DNA of 13,711 nt from Gammaproteobacteria bacterium (GTDB lineage Bacteria; Pseudomonadota; Gammaproteobacteria; S012-40). The position numbers and the translations under genes were made by a program. The notes under the pieces are model-generated. The model saw only the letters and a list, made by a program, of their open reading frames with translations. It did not search any database and was not told the DNA's origin. Position 1 is the first letter of the stretch. Each line of letters begins with the position of its first letter. This document shows, piece by piece, positions 1-6,644 of the stretch. The DNA is taken from positions 1 to 13,711 of the forward strand of contig WFVN01000205.1 of NCBI GenBank assembly GCA_015491615.1. Direction: 5' to 3'.

Positions 1-272
1 CCTCCCTGGGGCTGGACGAGGAACGAGGCCTGGGCCGCCGCCAGGAAGAAAAAGCCGAAAACCAAACCGAATACCGCCCCAAAAAAGGTGAATTTCTGAA
101 CATGGATGGGGCGCTCCCCCAACACCTTTTCGATTTCCGGGTGTTCGATGGGGGAAAGGAGCGTCACGTCGTCGATGTCCACCCCCTTCACTTTGTGCTC
201 ACGGATTTCCGCCAAGGCATGGAAGGCCTCGTCGAAATCGTTGAACAGGGCCATGACTCGATGCTCGCTCAT
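1..272 (-). CDS. actD: ActD-like DUF3341 membrane protein of alternative complex III (partial, 3' end beyond window)
   Basis: The first 90 codons of the gene are in the window; the rest lies left of position 1. The protein begins MSEHRVMALFNDFDEAFHAL. It has a short soluble domain of about 60 residues, then a hydrophobic helix from about residue 62 (FFGAVFGLVFGFFFLAAA), as in the DUF3341 proteins that follow the NrfD subunit in alternative complex III clusters. In the known complexes ActD is a small integral membrane subunit with no cofactor that packs against ActC. The ATG follows the actC stop codon directly (TAAATG), with a GGAG ribosome site inside the actC end, so translation is probably coupled. 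The family call rests on the visible N-terminal part and on context. Confidence 0.8.
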   Translation of the reverse strand, partial: MSEHRVMALFNDFDEAFHALAEIREHKVKGVDIDDVTLLSPIEHPEIEKVLGERPIHVQKFTFFGAVFGLVFGFFFLAAAQASFLVQPQG

Positions 273-1685
273 TTACGCGCCCTCCAATCCGGGTTTCCCC
301 GCATCTTTCTTGTGCATGGTTCTCTCGTGTTCTTCCAGAATGTCCACCAGATCGTTGTGATGACGGCGATGGAAGATCATCTCTTTGACTTCGTACATGG
401 ATACCGAAGGGAACACCTTGACAAAAATGAGGAACAGGAGGCCGAACCAACCGAAACTGCCGAAAACGATGGCCCACTGGACGATGGATCCCCACATCAC
501 GTTCCACTGGTGAGGCTCGTGGGACAACGAGAGAGTCGGTGCGACGATCATCCAGCGCTCGAAATACATGCCCAGATTGAGCAGCAGGGAGACCACGAAC
601 ATGGTGGGCATGTGACGTCGCAAGCGTTTGAAGGCCAATGCGAAAGGTACGACCGAACCACAGAAAATCATCGTCCAGAAGACCCAGGCATAGGGTCCGG
701 TCATTTTGGCGATGAGCACCTCCTTGTCGTACATGTTGTGGCCGTACCAAGTGGAGGCGAATTCGATGAGGTTCAGATAGGTCCACACCATGGCGATGGC
801 AAAAGTGAGCTTGGCCGTCTTTTCCATGATGGGGAGGGTCATGTAATCCTCGAAGCGGAAGAAGTACCGCAGGATCACGAATAAGGTGATGATGGCCGCA
901 CACCCGGAATACAGGGCCCCGGCGACGAAATAGGGTGGGAAGGAAGTGATGTGCCAACCAGGCATGATGGACATGGCGAAGTCGGCGGACACGATGGAGT
1001 GCACGGATACCGCCAGGGGGATCAGGAAGCAAGCCAGGAGCAAGTAAGTCTTGCGGAAATTGCGCCATTGGCGATCGTCCCCGCGCCAGCCGAGGGAAAG
1101 GACACCGTAGAGCTTCTTGCGCCAGCCGCGGGCACTGTCACGACAGATGGCCAAGTCCGGGATCATGCCGATGTAGAGGAAGACCATGGACGCCGACAGG
1201 TAGGTACTGATGGCGAAGGCGTCCCAGGACAGGGGCGAACGGAAGTTGGGCCAGATGCCCCGGTCGGAGACGTAGGGCAGCACCCAATACATGTTCCACA
1301 CGCGCCCCAGGTGGATGATGGGAAAGAGGCCTGCGGTCATGAGCGAGAAGGTGGTCATCGCCTCCGCGAAGCGGTAGATGGGCTTGCGCCAGTCCGCGTG
1401 GATGATGTGGAGAATCGCCGACAGCAGCGTGCCCGAGTGGCTCATACCGATCCAAAACACGAAGGTAGCGATGTAAAGGTCCCACATGTGGGGGTTGTTG
1501 AGGCCGGCCACACCCATGCCGACGTTGTACTGATAGATCTCCGCAACCACCGCGCAGGAGATCATCAACAGGCAGATGACCACCGCCACCCAGTAAGCCA
1601 TGCGCGGATTTTCCATGGAACGCATGACGTCGGCGTTGATCTTCGCCCACTCGATCTGTTCGTTGATGTCTTTTTCCTGGATCAT
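273..1685 (-). CDS. actC: ActC, NrfD/PsrC-type quinol-binding membrane subunit of alternative complex III
   Basis: Polytopic inner-membrane protein of 470 residues with about ten hydrophobic segments by eye (first about residues 30 to 50, last about 400 to 430) and charged cytoplasmic-type ends. The segment WDLYIATFVFWIGMSHSG and the following LLSAILHI are typical of the NrfD/PsrC family in ActC and QrcD. Members of this family bind quinone near the periplasmic side and, in alternative complex III, are proposed to carry a proton channel. The partner is the four-cluster iron-sulfur protein encoded 38 bases upstream. The start is supported by AAGGA six bases before the ATG. The gene runs directly into actD. 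A plain PsrC-like reductase subunit is possible in principle, but the pentaheme cytochrome and DUF3341 neighbours point to alternative complex III. Confidence 0.9.
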   Translation of the reverse strand: MIQEKDINEQIEWAKINADVMRSMENPRMAYWVAVVICLLMISCAVVAEIYQYNVGMGVAGLNNPHMWDLYIATFVFWIGMSHSGTLLSAILHIIHADWRKPIYRFAEAMTTFSLMTAGLFPIIHLGRVWNMYWVLPYVSDRGIWPNFRSPLSWDAFAISTYLSASMVFLYIGMIPDLAICRDSARGWRKKLYGVLSLGWRGDDRQWRNFRKTYLLLACFLIPLAVSVHSIVSADFAMSIMPGWHITSFPPYFVAGALYSGCAAIITLFVILRYFFRFEDYMTLPIMEKTAKLTFAIAMVWTYLNLIEFASTWYGHNMYDKEVLIAKMTGPYAWVFWTMIFCGSVVPFALAFKRLRRHMPTMFVVSLLLNLGMYFERWMIVAPTLSLSHEPHQWNVMWGSIVQWAIVFGSFGWFGLLFLIFVKVFPSVSMYEVKEMIFHRRHHNDLVDILEEHERTMHKKDAGKPGLEGA

Positions 1686-1723
1686 ACCGTTTCCTTATCG
1701 ATGCAGTCGGTTGACCTTGGCCC

Positions 1724-2563
1724 TCAGACCTCTTCGCGGACCCGTTCCAGATACATGATGGAGGGATCCACGTTCAGCTTCTCGAAGATCCGGTAGCCGC
1801 GGATCTCCGGATCCGTCTTGGGTTTTTTCTGGGTATAAGGCCCGCGCGCCACCTGGTATTTTTTCCACAACTTGGCCACCCGGCTGTCGGGATCCATGGT
1901 GTCGCCGAAGACGATCGCCTGGGTCGGGCAGGCTTGTGCACAGGCGGTGACCACATCCCCGTCACGCACCGGGCGCCCTTCCATCCTGGCCCTGTCCTTG
2001 GCTTCACGGATACGCTGGACACAGAAGGTACATTTTTCCATGACACCCTTGTCACGCACGGTGATGTCGGGATTGAGCTGCATGTGCAGGGGGGCAGGCC
2101 AAGCCGACTCATAATAGGAATAAAAATTGAAGTAGCGGACGCGATAAGGACAGTTGTTCGAACAGTAGCGGGAACCGATACAACGGTTGTACACCTGCGC
2201 ATTCAGACCGTCGGGGGTATGATAGGTGGCCGCCACTGGACATACCGGCTCACAAGTCGCTGCATGGCAGTTCTGACACAACATGGGCAGGAAACTGGCG
2301 CCCTGATCCGAATATTCTTCGTCTATCTGGTCCCAATAGCGTTCGATACGCATCCAGTGCATCGCCTGATTCTTGGCGAACTTTTCAGGCCCCACCCATG
2401 CCAAGTTGTTCTCCGCATAGCAAGCAGTAGAGCAGGCGTTGCAGCCGATGCATAGATCCAGGTCGATGGCCATGCCCCACTGGTGCTTGTAATCGTGGTG
2501 ACCGCCTTTTTCCGCGTCCTTTCGGTACGCGGACCAATTCTCCAGGATATTCTTCAACGACAT
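1724..2563 (-). CDS. actB2: ActB2, four-cluster ferredoxin-like iron-sulfur subunit of alternative complex III
   Basis: 279-residue protein with four iron-sulfur binding sets. Set 1 is C38, C41, C44, C48; set 2 is C96, C99, C104, C108; set 3 is C128, C134, C138; set 4 is C178, C181, C208, C212. In set 3 the second cysteine is replaced by S131 (CIGSRYC), which fits the single [3Fe-4S] cluster known in ActB and QrcC, beside three [4Fe-4S] clusters. The protein has no export signal and would travel with Tat-exported ActB1 or sit beside ActC; its role is to take electrons from quinol at ActC and pass them towards the hemes of ActA. In many species this domain is fused to the C-terminus of ActB1. 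Here a TAA stop, 3 bases and a new ATG separate them. Confidence 0.92.
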   Translation of the reverse strand: MSLKNILENWSAYRKDAEKGGHHDYKHQWGMAIDLDLCIGCNACSTACYAENNLAWVGPEKFAKNQAMHWMRIERYWDQIDEEYSDQGASFLPMLCQNCHAATCEPVCPVAATYHTPDGLNAQVYNRCIGSRYCSNNCPYRVRYFNFYSYYESAWPAPLHMQLNPDITVRDKGVMEKCTFCVQRIREAKDRARMEGRPVRDGDVVTACAQACPTQAIVFGDTMDPDSRVAKLWKKYQVARGPYTQKKPKTDPEIRGYRIFEKLNVDPSIMYLERVREEV

Positions 2564-2566
2564 GGA

Positions 2567-4786
2567 TTAAACCTCCCCCTCAGTACGGCGATAGACGTCG
2601 GCCGAGATGGTGGCCACCAGCTTGCGCCCTGCCTGGGTCTCGCTGCCACCCATCTTGTTGAGCTGCTCGTGACGATCCAACTTACGGATGCTCACCCGGG
2701 TGGCGTACAGGGCCAGCTCGCCGGTCTTCTCGTCGGTGGCAGGTGCCAGAATGCGCATCGGATTGACGCCCCGGCCTTTGGCATAACGTCCATAGGCCTC
2801 ATGGCCCTGCCCCAGGGGAACGGCAACCGCCCCTTTGTTGATCCCGTTGTATACATAGACCTGGGTCTCTATGGCCCCGTGGTCCGATTCGACGCGCACA
2901 TAATCGCCGCTCTTGACACCCAGTTTCTTGGCCGTTTCCGGATGAAGTTCGGCCCAGGAACCCCACACCACTTTGGCGATCAGATCAGGCGCTTCCTGGA
3001 TCCACGGCAGGTTGGCATGACGTCCATCCCACATACCCAGACGCGGTGAGGGAATGAGGTGGAAAGGACGCGCTTCTGATCCTTCCTCGTCTTCCGACAC
3101 GACCTGGGGCACCATCAACTTGGGCTTCAGTTCCGCCACAGGACCGATCTTGGCCAAGACCACGCCTTTCTGCAGCATCTCGTCCCAACCACCGATATCC
3201 CCTTTCACTTCGGCGGGAGCATTCTTCATGGCGGTGCGCAGATAGGCATAGTAGTCGGGGAAGGCCCCGAAAGTGCCCTCGTCGAGGTCTTTCAGGAGGG
3301 CCAGGAGGATGTCGCCGAAGCCCTTGGTCTCCCCGTACAGGGGCTTCATGACCTGCTGTTGGATGGACAGCACCGGCCGCTCGGCCACCGGCGGGACGTG
3401 CGTTCCCCAATCCTCCAGGTAGGAATGCAGGGGCAGGACGAGATCGGCCTCCATGGCGGTCTCGTCCTTGAACTGGGTGAGCACCACTTTGAAAGGTACG
3501 CTCGCCAGGCGCTCCTTCATTTTCAGGTAGCCCGGGGCGGTGAACACCGGATTGGTACCGTAGATGAAGGCCGCCTGCACTTTTCCGGCCTCGATGTCCT
3601 CGGCGAAATCGAAAAGGGCGCGGGTGGTGCCTCGACGGGGCGCCAAAGCCGGCTCGGGGAAAGGCTTGCCGGGTTTGATAGTCTTGCCCACGTTACCGAC
3701 CAGGAAGTTCAGCAACATGGCGGCGGCGGCCGCCTCAAAGGCCTTTCCATGACTACCCAGACCAGCCCCCGCCACTACCAAACCATTTCCTTCCTTCTCG
3801 TGCAGGAGGAAAGCGATGCGTTGGATACGGTGCCCGGCCACGCCGGTGATCTCCGACACCGTGCGGGGATCGTAGCGCTCCAGTAACGCACCCAACTCCG
3901 CTGGTACGTCCACCACGTTCCAACCGCGCTCGACGAGCACGTGGGCCACCCCCAGGGCAAGGACCCCCTCGGTGCCAGGCTTCGGGCTCAACCACAAATC
4001 GGCGTTGGCGCCGGTAAGGGTCATCTTCGGTTCGGCCACCACCAACACGCCACGGTCACCCGCCTGATGGCGGAAGGCGGCGAATTCCTTGGCGAAATGC
4101 ACGGGCGAGAGGCTCGCGCCGAGGAAGTCGGCACCGAAGGACACCACGAGACGGGCAGCGCGGAAATCCAACTCGGGTTGGGGATCACCCAGCATGTCTT
4201 CACAAACCCGCTGCCAAACCTCTTCACTCACCAATTCGTAAGCGTAATGACGCCCTTCTCCCAAGCGCTTGAGATGTTCGTCGATGAGCACCGCCTGGTG
4301 GCCGCTCACCTGCCCGGTGAACCACACCGTCTTGCCGGCGGGGATCTCGCCCCCCTTGCCCACCTTGCTCTTGAGCAGTGCCAGGGCGTCGTCCCAGGAG
4401 ATGGGCACCAGGCGGCCACCTTCCCGTTGCATGGGCCGGGTGATGCGGTCCGGGTTGTAGTGGTTCTGCAGGCCCGCCTGCCCCATCATGCAGGTACGAC
4501 CGGCGTTCACCGGCGATTCCGGATTGCCTTCCAGCTTGAGGACCCGACCTTCGCGCACACGCCCATGGAGGCCACAGCCGGCCGCACATTGGGTACAGGT
4601 GGTGGCATACCACACCGCCACCCCGGGAACGGCGTATTCCTTAGGCAGGTTATAGGCGACCACCTCTTCTTCGCCCTCTTCCAGGGTGACGGTGGTGGGC
4701 AGATCGCACCCTGCCAAGGCCGTGCCCGCACCGGTCCAACCCAGCGCCTTGAGAAAACCCCTTCGGTCGATCTTGAAATCACTCAT
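2567..4786 (-). CDS. actB1: ActB1, molybdopterin-oxidoreductase-like subunit of alternative complex III, Tat-exported lipoprotein
   Basis: 739-residue protein of the molybdopterin oxidoreductase superfamily. The N-terminus holds a twin-arginine motif (DRRGFLK, R8 R9), a short hydrophobic stretch and a lipobox LAGC with C27, followed by D28. It would be exported folded by Tat and lipid-anchored; aspartate after the cysteine favours retention in the inner membrane in enterobacterial-type sorting. A complete [4Fe-4S] motif follows: C64-x2-C67-x3-C71-x27-C99. Downstream I see no Cys, SeCys or clear Ser at the usual metal-ligand position (region about 155 to 195), which agrees with ActB and QrcB being reported without molybdenum. 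The C-terminal part (about 580 to 739) resembles a dinucleotide-binding domain. actA lies 39 bases upstream. A catalytic polysulfide- or thiosulfate-reductase-type enzyme is the main alternative and is less likely beside a pentaheme ActA and DUF3341. Confidence 0.88.
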   Translation of the reverse strand: MSDFKIDRRGFLKALGWTGAGTALAGCDLPTTVTLEEGEEEVVAYNLPKEYAVPGVAVWYATTCTQCAAGCGLHGRVREGRVLKLEGNPESPVNAGRTCMMGQAGLQNHYNPDRITRPMQREGGRLVPISWDDALALLKSKVGKGGEIPAGKTVWFTGQVSGHQAVLIDEHLKRLGEGRHYAYELVSEEVWQRVCEDMLGDPQPELDFRAARLVVSFGADFLGASLSPVHFAKEFAAFRHQAGDRGVLVVAEPKMTLTGANADLWLSPKPGTEGVLALGVAHVLVERGWNVVDVPAELGALLERYDPRTVSEITGVAGHRIQRIAFLLHEKEGNGLVVAGAGLGSHGKAFEAAAAAMLLNFLVGNVGKTIKPGKPFPEPALAPRRGTTRALFDFAEDIEAGKVQAAFIYGTNPVFTAPGYLKMKERLASVPFKVVLTQFKDETAMEADLVLPLHSYLEDWGTHVPPVAERPVLSIQQQVMKPLYGETKGFGDILLALLKDLDEGTFGAFPDYYAYLRTAMKNAPAEVKGDIGGWDEMLQKGVVLAKIGPVAELKPKLMVPQVVSEDEEGSEARPFHLIPSPRLGMWDGRHANLPWIQEAPDLIAKVVWGSWAELHPETAKKLGVKSGDYVRVESDHGAIETQVYVYNGINKGAVAVPLGQGHEAYGRYAKGRGVNPMRILAPATDEKTGELALYATRVSIRKLDRHEQLNKMGGSETQAGRKLVATISADVYRRTEGEV
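2572..2576 (-). promoter_or_regulatory. Ribosome binding site of actB2 inside the end of actB1
   Basis: On the minus strand GGAGG lies 8 bases before the actB2 ATG and within the last codons of actB1. It supports ATG 2563 as a true start, so the B1/B2 split is a real gene boundary with close coupling and not a sequencing frameshift. Confidence 0.75.
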
Positions 4787-4825
4787 GTCAAATCACCCGT
4801 TGTCCTTCGTTCACCCGCCACGCGC

Positions 4826-5386
4826 TCACTTGTGGCATTCCCAGCAGTCGCCCGGACCGCCATTGGCCTCGTGACAACGACGACAGAATCCCATGGTGAG
4901 GGGCTTGACCTTCTGCGCCACCGTGTGCTGCTTGACGTCGCCGTGGCACAACCCGCAAACCTGGTCTACGTTTTCCACGGGAAAGTCTTTGTCGAAGACG
5001 AAGCGCTTGAGGTGTTTTTCGTGGGTGAAGTGCACGTAGTCGGGGAGGTCGTGCACCTTCTTCCATGGGATGGGCTCACCTTTCTCCCAGTATTCGGTGA
5101 GCTTTTGGATACGTGGTTTATCGGTGGCGACGATCTTGTGACAGCCCATGCACTTGCTGACGGGGGGGATACCGGCCACCTTGCTGCGACGGGCATAGGT
5201 GTGACAGTACATGCAGTTGATCTCGTTGATCTTCACATGAACGTCATGGGGGAATTCGATGGGCTGTGGCACGTCCTTGCCATCATGCTCGCCTTCCGGC
5301 GGCACGATCCCCTCGGGAACGGGCAGCTCGGCATGTGCCCACCCGGCGAAAACGAGGGCGAACATCAGGAACAGGACTTTGGTCAT
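4826..5386 (-). CDS. actA: ActA, periplasmic pentaheme cytochrome c of alternative complex III
   Basis: 186-residue secreted multiheme cytochrome. Residues 1 to 19 form a Sec signal peptide (MTKVLFLMFALVFAGWAHA, cleavage after AHA). Five heme c sites (CxxCH) lie at C58-H62, C79-H83, C144-H148, C168-H172 and C181-H185, the last ending one residue before the stop. Extra histidines (H47, H50, H119, H122, H125, H154) could serve as second axial ligands. Five hemes match ActA; QrcA of sulfate reducers has six. The role is to pass electrons from the iron-sulfur subunit to a monoheme cytochrome or oxidase. The reading frame stays open to an ATG at 5458, but that would put 24 charged residues before the signal peptide, so ATG 5386 is chosen. 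It is first of the cluster and follows a long leader. Confidence 0.92.
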   Translation of the reverse strand: MTKVLFLMFALVFAGWAHAELPVPEGIVPPEGEHDGKDVPQPIEFPHDVHVKINEINCMYCHTYARRSKVAGIPPVSKCMGCHKIVATDKPRIQKLTEYWEKGEPIPWKKVHDLPDYVHFTHEKHLKRFVFDKDFPVENVDQVCGLCHGDVKQHTVAQKVKPLTMGFCRRCHEANGGPGDCWECHK

Positions 5387-5490
5387 GCCCCCATCTCGAC
5401 GATCTCGCGCGACGCCTGTCCGCGCGACCCTATCCAAGCGAACGTAAGAAAACGGCATCTCTTACCCTCAAAGCTGTCGCTTCATCGTTA

Positions 5491-5517
5491 CGGAACCCCT
5501 GCAGAAACGGGACTCCG
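5491..5517 (-). other. Hairpin in the act leader
   Basis: Bases 5491-5499 pair with 5509-5517 over nine positions in the minus-strand RNA (CGGAGTCCC with GGGGUUCCG, two G-U pairs) around a nine-base loop. No U-run follows, so it is not a simple terminator. It may be a leader-RNA fold or chance. Confidence 0.3.
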
Positions 5518-5521
5518 GGCC

Positions 5522-5552
5522 AAAAAACGGACGCAACAGGCCGCAAGCGGCC
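5522..5552 (-). terminator. Possible weak terminator or attenuator in the act leader
   Basis: On the minus strand a strong stem GGCCGC/GCGGCC (5539-5552) is followed, after 11 bases, by TTTTTT (5522-5527). The gap is longer than in a standard intrinsic terminator, so function is doubtful. If active, it would attenuate transcription before actA. Confidence 0.25.
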
Positions 5553-5730
5553 CTTACCGCGTCACGGTCGAAGAACTCAGTGGACGATGCTAGAAGACGG
5601 AGACGGGAGGAAGGTCACGGAGAAGCCCCCCAGCTTCGATTCCCTCAATCATTTGAAGATCCCCCTGAGCTGCGCAAGCCGGTCGAAAAGGCCGGTTCAA
5701 ATATCATTAATTGCTAATTAGTTATCTGTT

Positions 5731-5757
5731 CGCGATCATCAAATTTTCTGATACGCG
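5731..5757. promoter_or_regulatory. Imperfect dyad at the predicted act transcription start
   Basis: CGCG (5731-5734) and ATCA (5738-5741) are mirrored by TGAT (5749-5752) and CGCG (5754-5757) around an AATTTTC centre. The arms are unevenly spaced. It covers about +1 to +26 of the predicted transcript, a place suited to a repressor site or a 5' stem-loop. No known regulator consensus fits. Confidence 0.3.
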
Positions 5758-5762
5758 GTTTG

Positions 5763-5791
5763 ATCCTAAAACCGCCACAGAACGATGTCAA
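5763..5791 (-). promoter_or_regulatory. Sigma70-type promoter of the act cluster
   Basis: On the minus strand TTGACA (5786-5791, perfect -35) is followed by 17 bases and TAGGAT (5763-5768, four of six -10 bases). Upstream, 5792-5813 is A/T-rich (AAAAATAATT and a TTTTT run), like an UP element. It lies just past the NIF3 stop codon and points at actA; transcription would start near 5756. Confidence 0.65.
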
Positions 5792-5841
5792 CGAAAAACG
5801 GTCAATTATTTTTGGCGCCGCCAGCGCCCTTTCCGAGCGCG

Positions 5842-6588
5842 TCAGACAGGGTTCGGTTCGTCGATGAAGACCCATTCCAGAGCGAATTCCTCCGCCAGAC
5901 GGCGACCCAGCGCCTGCACCCCGAAGCGTTCGGTGGCATGGTGTCCGGCAGCGAAGAAGTGCACGCCGCTCTCGCGTGCCAGATGGTAACAGGGCTCCGA
6001 TGCTTCGCCGGTGACGTAGGCGTCGGCACCGGCCTCGATGGCCGCCGGGAACCAGCCCGGCGCCCCCCCGGAACACCAAGCGACGCGGCGGATGGGACGA
6101 TCGCCGGGAATCCACAGGGGCGAGCGTTCTAGTACCGATCGCAGACGCTCCCGCAACCTTTCCCCCGTATCGGCCTCGCCCGGAGTGCCTAGACAACCCA
6201 GGGCCATGTCACCGAAGTGACCTTCCAAGGTCCATCCCATACGCCCCCCCCAGACGGCGTTGTTGCCCACCTCCGGGTGGGCGTCCAGAGGCAGGTGGTA
6301 GGCGATGAGGTTGAGGTCGGCGCCGAGGAGAGCCGCCAGGCGTCGGCGTTTGATGCCGGTGACCGGTGCCGCTTCACCCTTCCAGAAGTATCCGTGGTGA
6401 ACCAGGAGGGCGTCGGCCCCTTGTTCGATGGCCGCCTTCACCACATGGAGCGACGCGGTCACGGCGCAGGCCAGACGGCGGATCTCCCACCGCCCTTCCA
6501 CTTGCAACCCGTTGGGGCAGTAATCGTCGAAGCTCGCCGCCCGTAGATATTCATCGAGATAGGACGTCAATTCGTCACGTGCGATCAT
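5842..6588 (-). CDS. NIF3 / YbgI-family dinuclear metal-binding protein
   Basis: 248 residues, close to the length of E. coli YbgI. The N-terminus (LDEYLRAASFDDYCPNGLQVEG) is typical of the family. Metal-binding motifs are visible: LVHHGYFWKGE, YHLPLDAHPEVGNNA, and GHHATERFG near the end. Members form toroidal hexamers with a two-metal site. They are annotated as GTP cyclohydrolase I type 2 or as a hydrolase of unknown substrate, so no firm function is claimed. The frame extends to an ATG at 6615, but ATG 6588 has a strong ribosome site and fits family length. The gene is divergent from the degS-type gene and is the last high-GC gene before the act cluster. Confidence 0.9.
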   Translation of the reverse strand: MIARDELTSYLDEYLRAASFDDYCPNGLQVEGRWEIRRLACAVTASLHVVKAAIEQGADALLVHHGYFWKGEAAPVTGIKRRRLAALLGADLNLIAYHLPLDAHPEVGNNAVWGGRMGWTLEGHFGDMALGCLGTPGEADTGERLRERLRSVLERSPLWIPGDRPIRRVAWCSGGAPGWFPAAIEAGADAYVTGEASEPCYHLARESGVHFFAAGHHATERFGVQALGRRLAEEFALEWVFIDEPNPV

Positions 6589-6590
6589 GC

Positions 6591-6599
6591 CCTCCCTCC
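6591..6599 (-). promoter_or_regulatory. Ribosome binding site that fixes the NIF3-family start
   Basis: On the minus strand GGAGGGAGG reads into ATG 6588; the nearer and farther GGAGG copies give spacings of 2 and 6 bases, and the latter is suitable. It favours 6588 over the upstream ATG at 6615. Confidence 0.7.
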
Positions 6600-6644
6600 G
6601 GCCTTGGGTTACCATGGGCGCACCATACTACGATGGAATCACCC

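Larger units (their letters stand above)
5387..5762 (-). other. Long untranslated leader of the act cluster
   Basis: About 370 bases between the predicted start of transcription and actA hold no convincing gene on either strand and no tRNA or known riboswitch that I recognise. On the minus strand it shows several short hairpins (listed separately, plus a GAAGC/GCTTC stem at 5622-5637), a TTTTTT run at 5522-5527 and a run of G before the actA ATG. The part near 5700 to 5760 is AT-rich; the rest is about 55 to 60% GC. Confidence 0.5.

Noticed and set aside
102..1796. Plus-strand open frames at 102-884 and 951-1796 over actC and actB2
   Set aside because: They are antisense shadows of a NrfD gene and an iron-sulfur gene with strong family motifs.
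2559..2572. B1/B2 split as a sequencing error of a fused actB
   Set aside because: There is an in-frame TAA, a good ribosome site and a natural ATG start on a full-length ferredoxin-type protein, so two separate genes are more likely.
5384..5458. Upstream ATG at 5458 as the start of actA
   Set aside because: It would put 24 charged residues ahead of a clear signal peptide; ATG 5386 starts the peptide directly.
3941..5593. 550-codon open frame on the plus strand antisense to actB1 and actA
   Set aside because: It mirrors two genes with clear motifs, has no domain I recognise, and is rich in His, Gly and Arg as expected for an antisense frame in GC-rich DNA.
5733..5748. FNR-like half site (TTTGATGATCGCGAA on the minus strand)
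   Set aside because: The second half does not match ATCAA at the needed spacing.
5814..5828. GGCGC/GCGCC hairpin after the NIF3 gene as a rho-independent terminator
   Set aside because: On the minus strand it is followed by AAAAATAATT and not by a T-run; the A/T stretch fits better as part of the act promoter upstream element.
6589..6644. Promoters for the divergent NIF3 and degS genes in their 56-base gap
   Set aside because: TTGGGT with TACTAC (plus) and TAGTAT (minus) are the best boxes, but spacing or the partner box is poor; real promoters may lie inside the opposite coding region.
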